64,000 nt of DNA from Closterium sp. Naga37s-1. Lineage: Eukaryota > Streptophyta > Zygnematophyceae > Desmidiales > Closteriaceae. The notes beneath the pieces are model-generated. The model ran no database searches and was not told where the DNA came from. It worked only from the letters and a program-made list of their open reading frames with translations. Position numbers and translations under genes: made by a program. The stretch is taken from positions 2,725,501-2,789,500 of the forward strand of contig CANJKZ010000955.1 in NCBI GenBank assembly GCA_947471745.1, written 5' to 3'. Below, piece after piece: positions 30,241 through 39,350 of the stretch (within the stretch, counting starts at the first letter, position 1; each line of letters begins with the position of its first letter).

Positions 30241-31700
30241 CCACTGAGAGGAGTGGGGACCCTCTATCGCCTCTGCGTAAGAGCGCGGAGTCGGGATGTC
30301 TGGTGCATCCGGGTCTCCCTCAGGGGAAAGCAGCATGGACATGAGATGAGGTAAAGCAGAGGCAAAGCAATCAAACTCCTCCTGTCTGTCCTCAAGGACG
30401 TCCGTGCCAAGAGCACACTCACCCCCGACGGACGGAGGACAGACAGATGCAGACCCAAACTCAGCAACAAGACTAGCGGCGTAGTCTAAACGACAGGCGG
30501 CAGCAAAGTCAACAAGCTCAGCAACTATAGCAGATGCAGCAGTGGACTCAAACGAAGGGTCAGTGACAGCTGTGGCCAGAAAATGCGTGACAGTAGGACT
30601 AGCAGCACGAAGGGGGTCAAACTCCGGGTCCGGACCGTCACGAAGAGAGGACGCAGGAGGAGACGGCAGAGGGATACGCTGTGGGGCAGTGGAAGGATGC
30701 AGAGTCATAGAAGGAGTGCCAGGGACAGGAGGAGGACGCTGACGTAGAACACGACGACCAGTGCAAACAGCACGAACAGGCGACTCAGGAGGAGACTCAG
30801 GTGACGCAGGTTGAGACTCAAGCGACGCAGGACGAGACTCAGGCTCGCGACGCTCCGTAAGACCTCTAGTCGGTCCAGAGTAAGGAGAAGGACCAGGCAG
30901 TGGAGAGGCTGGCTGTAACTGCGACTGTGACTGGACAGGTGGTGGACTCAGTAAGGGAGGAGAACCAGTAGAAGGCGGGAGACCAAGAACCTGCTGAAGG
31001 AGCGGAACGTAGTACGGCCGCGGCCGCGCAGCGCCTCCAGAATCAGCAGAGACAGCACCAGTACCCTCAGCTCCAGGGTCTCCAGCTACAACTCCCGCAG
31101 CACCACCAGCTCCAGTACCTCCAGCAGCTCCAGCTCCAGCAGCACCTCTGGTAGCAACAGCTCCAGCACCTACAGCTCCAACTCCTGCAGCACCACCAGC
31201 CCCAGCAGCTCCAGTACCTCCAGTACGAGCACCTCCGGGACCAGCTGCTCCAGCACCTCCAGCAGCTCCAACACCGGTAGGACCTCCAACAGCGCCAGTA
31301 ACTCCAACACCAGCACCTCCAGGACCAGATGCTCCAGCAGCTCCAGCACCTCCAACTCCAAAAGTACCTCCAGCAGCAGGCCCCATAGCTCCAGCAGCAC
31401 GGCTACAGTGCCGAGCGTACCACTCACCGAGCCGCTGCGGAGAGAGGGGCTCCCACCGTGACGGGACACCCGGAGGACCTCCAGACTCAGCACGCTCAGG
31501 CTCAGCACCCCTAGGCTCAGCACCCCCAAGCTTCACATGCTCAGGCTCAGCACCCCCAGGCTCCGCACCCTCAGACTCAGCAACCCCAGGCGCAGCACCC
31601 CCAGGCCCTGCACCCGCAGGCTCAGCACCCCTTGCAGCACCAGAGTGGACAGCTACCTCGACAGGCTCGACAGGGTCTACCTGGGACACACCTGAGGGGG
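30241..31700 (-). CDS. Copia-A integrase-RT linker of E8, open frame
   Basis: The N-terminal 480 codons of the 732-codon frame. Order: GAEPGGAEP-type repeats (about 31650-31490), LSPQRLGEWYARH (a QLREWY relative), a Gly/Ala tract with GAAGVGAVGAG words, PYYVPLLQQVLGLP, a Pro/Ser-rich segment with LTERREPESRPA, SMTLHPSTAPQRIPLP, ELVDFAAACRLDYAASLVAE and EDRQEEFDCFASALPHL. It has no recognised enzyme fold. This is the longest intact linker in the window and the best template for the family. Confidence 0.82.
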
Positions 31701-32076
31701 CAGGACCCTAAGGGGGGAGGAGGTCTACGGGAGGAGCACCTGGTGCTAGGAAGAGGGGCGGGGGGGGAGAGAGGCAGTGCGGTAGGGAAAGAGACGGTAG
31801 TAAGATACCGACTTGTCAAACGTGACGTCCTGAGAGGACAGAACACGACGCGAGGTGGGGTGGTAACACTGCCATCCAGGTGCTTCAGGGGGGAAGCCAA
31901 GGAAGACGCAGGGAACGGCACGGGAGGACAGCTTGTCCGCGGAAGTATCGCGGACAAAAGCTCGAGATCCCTAGATACGGAACACAGACGCATCGCCAAC
32001 CATCCCCGTCCACCGCAGAGTAGGTGTGGTCTCCGGCACGGAGAGACAAGGCTGAAGGTTGATCTGATGCGCAGGG
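31701..32076 (-). pseudogene. Copia-A integrase C-terminal fragment of E8
   Basis: Encodes TTPTLRWTGMVGDASVFRI, then a stop, SRAFVRDTSADKLSS, VFLGFPPEAPGWQCYHP and TFDKSVSYYRLFPY. The catalytic core, protease, gag and leader are all deleted up to the LTR at 32077. Confidence 0.83.
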
Positions 32077-32202
32077 TTTAAAAATGCATTGAACAGAGGT
32101 TGGGTACTTTAACATGCGCAGGGTCTAACCCTAATTGGGTTGTACCCCTTACGGGCTACCCCACTATAGCCTACACAAAGTAAGCACTATGACATTCTGA
32201 CA
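32077..32202 (-). repeat. Copia-A LTR joined to the E8 integrase, with templated insertion
   Basis: On the plus strand it reads AAATGCATTGAACAGAGGT to CACTATGACATTCTGACA, the common LTR type. The LTR is interrupted after TTGGGTAC by about 17 foreign bases that include ATGCGCAGGGT (32114-32124). The same 11 bases occur in the adjoining integrase sequence at 32067-32077. Confidence 0.82.
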
Positions 32203-32805
32203 TGTGGAGCTTCCGCTCTCCCTGCTCGCTCTGAGACTCTGGTGCTGCCTTGCGCGTCGCCCCGAGAAACTGTATCATGTTATGATGGACAACAGGGGGG
32301 GTGATCTGAAGGTTCTAGGTAGGACAATGGAGGGGAAGGTGAAGGTGGTGGTGGAGAGTAGTGTGGCGTATGAAGAGGCAAGGTAGGCATGGAGGATGAG
32401 CATAGAAGGTGGTGGTAAGATGGGGTGAATGGTGTATGAGTGAATGGTGTATGAGTGTATGAGTGAATGTTGTGGAATGTTATGCATTGTGTACCGTATT
32501 ACCATACGTGAAAATTTGATCATGATCACCCAAAAGCCAGCATAAGATGTAGCATGGCATACCATGCTCAGGGCAGGAGTTTCTTTTTCGAGTGAAAAAC
32601 TATTGAATTCCATGAAGCACTGGGCTACTAGGAGAGTTTAGACTCAGCTCATGCTTGAACTAATCCCTGAAGTTTTGAAAATTGCCTCATCACACAACGG
32701 TCATCTGGCATAGGTGTACGGTACTATGCACTGTAAGCTTCCCAACTTGGGTACCCATATTCTGTAATAATATAATTTAATCACAGCCATTGCATACTGG
32801 AGCAC
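32203..32805. other. Unassigned spacer, no gene supported
   Basis: About 600 bases without resemblance to the elements here. Short direct repeats of GAATGGTGTATGAGT lie near 32425-32470. Frames up to 112 codons exist but show no domain or start context I trust. It may be host intergenic DNA or the edge of a diverged gene. Confidence 0.5.
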
Positions 32806-32810
32806 AAGTC

Positions 32811-34129
32811 TGTTGAAATGTATTGGTATACGTTTATAAATGCCTACAGTAGAGCCTAGTGTAGTTGTCTTAGTTTCCTGCTTGGTGGTGCACCATTTGC
32901 CTATTTCCTTGACTATATCTTGTATGCCCTCGATTATTCAACCCTCTTTTGGCTGATTCTCTTGCCTTAGTTCCTCTCGTCACACACGCCATGCATTCAG
33001 CCTACTCTCTCCTAAGCTTCTATTTCTGACATGGTATCAGAGCGAGTTCCGATTCTGGACCGTTCTCATGGGCCCACCAATCGCGTCCTTTATGTCGCAC
33101 CCATCAGTTTTCTCTCGTCACGATCTGCCCGTGGTGAACGCGAGCGCCAGCGACCAGCGCCAAAGCGTTCTAGCGACCAGCACGTGCGCCAACGGCCAGC
33201 GCCAGCGCGTACGCCATTGCGCAGCCCGCCAGCGCACGCCAGCGCAACCAGCAGCGGCGCCCGCCTCACGCCAGAGTGCGAGCAACAGCAGCGTGTGCCG
33301 CCCCTCTCCCTTCCACGGCTTCCGCCGTGGGGTAGGGGGGGAGCTGAGGAGGTGGCGGGAATGTACCCGAAGGAACCAGCCACCGCCCTCCTTTCTAATC
33401 TCTCTCCCTCCAGCGCCTATCGTTGTGGGGGAAGGGGGGGGTGTGAGGGGGTGGCGAGAGAGATTCTGCCAAGCCAGCAGCCGCCCTTCCTCCTCTCTCT
33501 CTCACAGCCGCGCGTGCCACTGTAGGGGGGAAGGGTGAGGTGGTGGCGAAAGTCAGCCAGGCATCTGCAGCTGCCGCCCGCTGCTATAGTGGCACCTCCA
33601 GTTGCCGCCCTTGTCTCCACCTGCTGTTTCTTTTGCTGTCTACTGCTGTTGAGCGGCAAGTGCTGCCGTTGAGCCCTGCTGTGCCACCGCACATTGCCGC
33701 CGCACGCACCTGCTCTCCAGGCACCCTACCGCCACATGCACCTTCTTCTGCTGCTTCTACCTTGGCTGAGGGGTTGGTGCAACTCAATCTGCCACCACTG
33801 CACTGGTTGCCACTACTCTTGCCTGCTGTTGCTGCTTTCTCTGCACTTGGTGTACCCCTCCAGGAGGTGTACTGCACACGGTTCTAACTGTAGGCATTTA
33901 GGGGGTGTGTTGAAATGTATTTGTATACATTTATAAATGCCTACAGTAGAGCCTAGTGTAGTTATCTTAGTTTCCTGCTTGGTTGTGAACCATTTGCCTA
34001 TTTCCTTGACTATATCTTGTATGCCCTCAATTATTCAACCCTCTTTTGGCTGATTCTCTCACCTTAGTTCCTCTCGTCATACACGCCATGCATTCAACCT
34101 ACTCTCTCCTAAGCTTCTTTTTTCTGACA
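32811..34129 (+). mobile_element. TRIM-2: complete non-autonomous LTR retrotransposon
   Basis: A 1,319-bp element. LTRs are 32811-33031 and 33908-34129 (221/222 bp, about ten differences), starting TGTTGAAATGTAT and ending TTTCTGACA. Primer site TGGTATCAGAGC is at 33032-33043, polypurine tract TTTAGGGGGTG just before 33908, and perfect duplications AAGTC at 32806-32810 and 34130-34134. The 864-bp interior has no pol or gag domain; ATGGGCCCACCAATCGCG near 33068 recalls the leader word of Copia-A. Its last 80 internal bases (TGGTGTACCCCTCCAGGAGG) match TRIM-3. It lies about 300 bases beyond the end of the expansin-like gene. LTR divergence makes it older than TRIM-1. Confidence 0.95.
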
Positions 34130-34134
34130 AAGTC

Positions 34135-34439
34135 ATGTATACAAGTATTTTTGCAACATCTTATTCCCCTCACAAAGCCACTCACAAACCCATTCCCTTT
34201 CCACAAACCCATCCCACTCCCCATCCACTCCCCTTCCACCTGCTACCAACTAACATTTAGCCATTCTTATGCTCAAAAGCACCTACCCGCCCAAAATCAC
34301 GTCACTATCCTTCATCCCTCGTGTCCCCACTACCGTCACCAACTTGCCCTCAAAAAAACCTCTCACATTTTGGTCTTCCAAAAGCACCACTCAAGCAGCT
34401 TTTGGGGCGGCACCACGAATATTCTTCACGCCGGGATTC
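34135..34439 (-). other. Downstream flank of the expansin-like gene
   Basis: About 300 bases between the gene stop and TRIM-2. It is C-rich on the plus strand and purine-rich in the gene sense. It should hold the 3' untranslated region; I cannot place a poly(A) signal with confidence. Confidence 0.45.
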
Positions 34440-35333
34440 TTACTTGGCCTCGGCCATGAGCTTCTTGAAGTTGGCCTTGGACGAGTACAGCGTCTGCGGC
34501 TTCCAGTCGGCGGGAAGGACCTTCTCGAGGGTGATCTTCTCGAGCGTGTGTCCTGCACTTAGGCGAACGCTCACCGCCTTCTTCGCGCCCACAACCTCCT
34601 TCGCCTCCTTGCCCTTGATCCCCCATATCACCTTGCTGCCGTCACGCGTCAGCTTTGCCCACTTCTTGCCGTCCGCGCTAATCTCGACCTCTTTGAGCGT
34701 ACCGAGGCCGACGAGACCCACCATTTGAATGTTGAAATCCTCTGCCGTCGAATTGCGGCGCACGCGCACCGCAGATCCGAGGGTCGAATGGCAGTTGGTG
34801 TGCTTGTACGTGATGCCGACGGGGGTGGCGTCGGATCCGTGCACGATCTTGGACCACAAGACGGGGGAGAGCAAAAACTCCTCCGTGGTCGTCGCGCCAA
34901 TGACGCGGACTGTGACAGTCGCCTTGTCGCTGCGGCAGTGCTTCGTATCAATGGCGCAAATCACCTTGTAGCACGCGTCGTAGCGCTTGCCGAAGATAGC
35001 GGGAGGAAGCTTCACGGTGAGCCCCTTGCCAAAGTAGGGGTTGGCGGTGTAGTTTGCGTAATAGGCGCATGTGGGGTCCTTTCCTAGCCCCGAGCTCTTG
35101 CTCTGCCTCGTCGTCGCCGCCACAGAAGGCGTGGTTGCGTTTGCAGACCCAATCGCTCCAGCAGCAACCGCCTTAGCAGAAGTAGTTGCGTTAGCACGCG
35201 CTGTTGCATTAGCAGGCGCAGTCACGTTGGCGGGACTCCCGATGGCAGAGATGCGTGCAGGGGCGGAATGGAGCATCGAAGAGGCGATGACAACGACAAG
35301 GAAAGTGGCCTTACTAGTAGCAAGTGTGTGCAT
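34440..35333 (-). CDS. Expansin-like secreted protein
   Basis: A 297-codon intronless frame, the only host gene supported. Residues 1-26 look like a signal peptide (FLVVVIASSMLHSAPA). Residues 30-85 are Ala/Thr/Asn-rich with several NAT/NVT glycosylation sites, like a wall-protein spacer. Residues 86-185 resemble an expansin double-psi beta-barrel: CAYYANYTANPYFGKG, then DACYKVIC (cf. ACYEI.C) and a later Cys, EFLLSPVLWSKI (cf. FDLS..AF..IA) and TPVGITYKHTNC (cf. PV.YRRVPC). Residues 190-290 fit the expansin C-terminal domain, with VGLGTLKEVEISADGKKWAKL and VLPADWKPQTLYSSKANF. The HFD motif reads E-F-L, so the catalytic-type Asp is absent. Likely role: cell-wall binding or loosening. It sits between TRIM-2 and TRIM-3. 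Family is inferred from pattern; other carbohydrate-binding proteins remain possible. Confidence 0.75.
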   Translation of the reverse strand: MHTLATSKATFLVVVIASSMLHSAPARISAIGSPANVTAPANATARANATTSAKAVAAGAIGSANATTPSVAATTRQSKSSGLGKDPTCAYYANYTANPYFGKGLTVKLPPAIFGKRYDACYKVICAIDTKHCRSDKATVTVRVIGATTTEEFLLSPVLWSKIVHGSDATPVGITYKHTNCHSTLGSAVRVRRNSTAEDFNIQMVGLVGLGTLKEVEISADGKKWAKLTRDGSKVIWGIKGKEAKEVVGAKKAVSVRLSAGHTLEKITLEKVLPADWKPQTLYSSKANFKKLMAEAK

Positions 35334-35350
35334 TGCAAAAACCAGGTCTG

Positions 35351-35397
35351 GATTTCAGCTGGTTTTCAGCCCGCGTTCAGGACCAGCGGCTGAAATC
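35351..35397 (-). promoter_or_regulatory. Inverted repeat upstream of the expansin-like start codon
   Basis: GATTTCAGC (35351-35359) and GCTGAAATC (35389-35397) are perfect 9-base inverted arms. Next inward, TGGT (35360-35363) pairs with ACCA (35382-35385) across a 3-base bulge. It lies 18-64 bases before the ATG, probably in the 5' untranslated region. A role in translation or transcription is speculative. Confidence 0.5.
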
Positions 35398-35906
35398 ATA
35401 CTGAAAAATAGGCCCTTTTTGCGACTGAAACCAAGGCATTGGCTTGAGTGTAAATCATGTGCTTTATAGGCGCCTCCTCGACGCTTTTCAGGGCATCGTC
35501 ACCTGCTAAGTTCCGAATGGTTCCAGGGCGATTCTTGCCTGTGCCAAGGTTTGGTCGCGCTTTGGTCATGATGGTGTTCGTGACACTGTACACCTATATT
35601 ATACTGTACAATACACTTTACGAGCTTATAAATATTGAACAAAATGGCCACTATAATAAAAATATGCATTACTATGCATCCCCATTTGATCTTAATATAC
35701 AAAATCATACTACGTACTCCATATTTGCAGTTTTATCAGATTTTACGAATTTGCAAAATACGGATCAGAGATGGCTTTTATCAATACACAAATTTAAACA
35801 ATCCTACACTAACATTTTTGTAAGACACCAACTAATTTCGGCAGAAAACTGAAGGTGGTGCTATTACAGCATTGTTACACCTTCTACTGTTGCTTCTCCA
35901 AACCAA
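35398..35906. other. AT-rich upstream region of the expansin-like gene
   Basis: Clearly more AT-rich than the surrounding elements from about 35560 to 35860. It probably holds the promoter. Several TATA-like runs occur (for example near 35600), none decisive. No ORF with a recognisable product. Confidence 0.45.
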
Positions 35907-35911
35907 AACGG

Positions 35912-38150
35912 TATCAAAATAGTAGTTAGAGTACGAGGCTAGGAGCCATGCTATGGTTGAGGCTAGGCATGAATGTCGAGAGGGTTGGAGTAAGAAAAGT
36001 CGAAAAAGATGATGTTTCACTATTGACCAAGGTACAAGATATAGCAAGGAGAAAGCCACATGATACACCACCTATAGCAAGTCAGATACACTACAGTCTA
36101 CACTACAGACAGTTATAAAGAATCTAGAAGTATATTCTAACACACCCCCTAACTGCCTGTAGTGAAGAACCTTGTGCACAACACCCTCTGAAGGGGTACA
36201 CCAGGCGCACTGGAGGAAGGAGAGGGCAAGTGAAGAGGAGGAGGGACCATGAGAGGAGAGGAGGTGGTGGGTGGCGGCTGAAGCAGCTGGCACACGGGCA
36301 ACTGGAGCAACTGGCACACTGGATAATGGAGCAAATAGCACACGGGCAACTGGAGTAACTGGCTCTGTGGCTAAGCGAGCGGCTGGAGCAACTGACTCAC
36401 GGGCGACAGGAGCAACGGGCTCACAGGCAACTGGCGCAAAGGTCTCACGGGCGACTGGAGCTGCTGGCTTCACGGCGTCCACCCCCCTTCAACTTCCCCC
36501 ATTTCCCCAAACCTCCTTTTCACACCCCTCAGCATCCCTACTGCCACTTCCTCATCTCCCCCACACCCTCCCCCCCCCACAGCGGCATGTGTAGTAGTGG
36601 GAGAGAGAGGAGGAGAGGCAGCAGCAGTTCACTCACACCCGCCACCCCCATACCCTCCCCCCCACTGCTGCACCCGCAGCAGGGGGGGTTAGAGGAGAAG
36701 GGGGGGTGGGGGGGGGCTGTGTAGGAGCTGCGCGGGCGACAGCAGGACGTGCGACGGGCAGGAAACCGTCGTGCGCCACACCCGCCACCCCCATACCCTC
36801 CCCCCCACTGCTGCACGGGAAGCAGGGGGGTGGAGAAGAAGGGGGGGGGGGGAGGGGCGGTGTAGGAGCCGCACGGGCGACAACAGGGCGCGTGACAATC
36901 AGGAAACCGTCGTGCGCCACGGGCGCACGACGGGCACGAAATCGACGCACGCCCAGGGCGTGCAATGGGCAGAAAATCGACGCCCACCCGGGGTGCACGA
37001 CGGGCAGAAAACCGACGGGCGCCGGGGGCGCGCGACGGGCAGCCGAGTGACGCATTAGAAGCGAAGGGTGGGCCCAATGAAAATAGTCAAGGATCGGAAC
37101 TCACTCTGATAGCATGTCAATGTTGGTGCAACCCTACGGTTTGCATTCGGCTTGTTGTCCGTGCGTGTGCATGCGTGTGTGCATGGAATGGTATGAGGGC
37201 ATGAAATAATATATATTTCATGCTTACAATAGTGTGTGAATGATGAGGCATGATTTTGAATGTGTGTGTCGAGTCAATAGCGAGTTATCGCTAGTCGCGT
37301 GTCACGTCGTCGTTTGCATGCCGTGTGCGGTTTTCTATTTTGTCGTGTGTGGAACGTTCGGCGTGTCGCAGGTGTGCGCAGCAGACTTCCAAGAACTCAA
37401 GGAAGAATTTACCTTGAAGAACCAGAGCCTTGGTTTCAAGAATCAAGTGATTTCGAAGCTCTCCAGAAGGGTAAACTTTAAGATAGTGGAGAATAGTTGC
37501 ATTACTTTGTCTAGTGTAACATTTCTTTTGGTGTAGGCCCTTATGGAGGGTAGTTTCGAGACCCTTCGTGGTTGGGGACAGTGTGGCACTGTTCCACATC
37601 ACTGTACCTTGGCTCTTGGGGTTTGTAGGAGCTGGGAGTCATTCCCAACTCGTAACTCTTCCTATCTTGTGTTCTAAGACTATAGTGGCTGCCATAGTAC
37701 CGTTCGTTCAAACCGACGCTGTGTCGTCAATTCTTTATGAAATTGTGCAATCTCAATTTCTTATTGTAGGCGACGTAAAGACGCTCCAGATCCAATTTGA
37801 ATCAAGTCATTTGCAGCTGTGAGCAGAACGCTATCAACGTTTGAAGCCGCTGTGCAGAAATCCGTCTGTGCTCTCTTATCTTTCTTTTTTGGCACATTCA
37901 AGCCTATTGTGACTATAACAGTCAAAATCGTAGTTAGAGTACGAGGCTAGGAGCCATGCTAGGGTTGAGGCTAGGCATGAATGTCGAGAGGGTTGGAGTA
38001 AGAAAAGTAAAGAAAGATGATGTTTCACTATTGAGCAAGGTACAAGATATAGCAAGGAGAAAGCCACATGGTACACCACCTACAGCAAGTGAGATACACT
38101 ACAGTCAACACTACAGATAGTTATAAAGAATATATAAGTATATTCTAACA
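35912..38150 (-). mobile_element. TRIM-3: non-autonomous LTR retrotransposon, split by a Copia-B solo LTR
   Basis: Minus strand. The 3' LTR is 35912-36142 (231 bp). The 5' LTR is 37115-37120 plus 37926-38150, interrupted by the solo LTR and its duplicated GTCAA. Ends are TGTTAGAATATACTT and TTTTGACA. Primer site TGCTATCAGAGT is at 37114-37103, and polypurine TAGGGGGTG precedes the 3' LTR. Target duplications AACGG are perfect at 35907-35911 and 38151-38155. Without the later insert it is about 1,434 bp. The leader holds TTGGGCCCACCC and repeats with TTTTCTGCCCGTCGTGC, as in TRIM-1. The 3' internal end matches TRIM-2. No gag or pol domain is present. Confidence 0.93.
37121..37920 (+). repeat. 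Copia-B solo LTR inside the TRIM-3 5' LTR
   Basis: 800 bp, TGTTGGTGCAACCCTACGG to GCCTATTGTGACTATAACA. The direct repeats GTCAA (37116-37120 and 37921-37925) flank it and belong to the TRIM-3 LTR end. Frames inside are shadows; the same sequence lies inverted at 13428-14217 and 40166-40947. Confidence 0.96.
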
Positions 38151-38155
38151 AACGG

Positions 38156-38405
38156 CTGAGCTCTGCTACTCCTGCTGCCACTCTCAACACAACGGAAAAG
38201 GGCATAAGCGAGTCTAAACTTCTTAGCCATAACAAAAAAAAGGAGCGAACAACGAACAACTGAGGACATAAAGTAGCCATAAAGAGCTAGTCGTACGTTA
38301 TCCCTGCAAGAAGAACGCGCAACTGTCAGCATAGTACAAATCCATGCAACGGATTACAAACAAAATGGAAAAATTGTCAGCAGAGGTAGCGCCCTGGTAA
38401 TAAAC
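38156..38405. other. Spacer between TRIM-3 and E9
   Basis: About 250 bases of non-element sequence, continuing the site split by TRIM-3 (original join CCAAAACGG then CTGAGCTC). No gene seen. Confidence 0.5.
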
Positions 38406-38549
38406 TGTCAGAACATTATAGCATATACACTTGAGTAGGCTGTAGTGGGGTAGTCCATAAGGGGTACAACCCAATTAGGGTTAGTACATGTACCCAACTG
38501 TTTGCTAGTTCATCGATTCTCATTCGTTATTTTGATATGGAATCAGAGC
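38406..38549 (+). repeat. Copia-A 5' LTR and primer-binding site of E9
   Basis: LTR 38406-38537 (132 bp), TGTCAGAACATTATAGC to CGTTATTTTGATA, with the last CA replaced by TA. The primer site TGGAATCAGAGC is at 38538-38549, followed by CTTGGGCCCACCACC. E2 and E9 share this hairpin-less leader. Confidence 0.9.
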
Positions 38550-38589
38550 AGGTTCCTTGGGCCCACCACCTGCTATGCTGCTAGTACCC

Positions 38590-39350
38590 CACCTAGGCAC
38601 GTCGACCCTAGCCTACGCGCCCGGCCCCGTCGGCCCTTTACCCCGCGCCCGGCCCCGTCCCTAGCCCAGCGCCCAGCCCCATCCCTAGCCCGCGCCCGGC
38701 CTCGTCGGCCCCTAGCCCCACGCCCGGCCCCGTCGGCCCTTAGCCCCGCGCCCAGCCCCGTACCTAGCCCGCGCCCGGCCCCGTCCCTAGCCCAGCGCCC
38801 GGCCCCGTCCCTAGCCCGCGCCCAGCCCCGTCGGCCCCTAGCCCCGCGCCCGGCCCCATCCCTAGCCCGCGCCAGGCCCCGTCGGCCCCTAGCCCCGCGC
38901 CCGGCCCCGTACTAAGCCCGCGCCCGGCCCCGTACCTAGTCCGCGCCCGGCCCCGTCCCTAGCCCGCGCGCGGCCCCGTACCTAGCCCGCGCCCGGCCCC
39001 GTCCCTAGCCCAGCGCCCGGCCCCGTACCTAGCCCGCGCCCGGCCCCGTCCCTAGCAAAGCGCCCGGCCCCGTACCAAGCCCGCACCCGGCCCCATCCCT
39101 AGCCCGCACCCGGCCCCGTACCTAGCCCGCGCCCGGCCCTGTACCTAGCCCGTGCCGGCCCCGTACCTAGCCCAGCGCCCGGCCCCGTACCTAGCCCAGC
39201 ACCCGGCCCCGTACCTAGCCCGCGACCGGCCCCGCACCTAGCCCGCGCCCGGCCCCGTACCTTGTCCGCGCCCAGCCCCGTCCCTAGCCCGCGCCCGGCC
39301 CCGTACCTAGCCTGCGCCCGACCCCGTCCCTAGCCCAGCGCCCGGCCCCC
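38590..39350 (+). repeat. GC-rich minisatellite leader of E9
   Basis: Highly regular repeats of CCCGCGCCCGGCCCCGTACC plus TAG, unit length about 23 bases, alternating with CCCAGCGCCC variants and CCGTCGGCCC units at the start. More than 30 units. It is the most homogeneous leader array in the window. E9 ends here: at 39351 the DNA continues as inverted E10 gag. Confidence 0.9.

Noticed and set aside
32204-32386. Possible small gene after the LTR at 32202
   Set aside because: 60 codons with no domain, no conserved context and a start near the element edge; insufficient evidence.
33031-33538. Two overlapping frames of about 160 codons in TRIM-2
   Set aside because: Low-complexity Ser/Pro/Arg translation in a GC-rich leader, no domain, begins at the LTR end.
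35457-35852. 131-codon frame upstream of the expansin-like gene
   Set aside because: AT-rich region with Ile/Tyr/Asn-rich translation and no recognisable motif; probably chance.
37240-37822. Frames of 60-100 codons in the 800-bp block, also seen inverted at 13525-14088 and 40523-40828
   Set aside because: They lie inside Copia-B LTRs and are broken differently in each copy.
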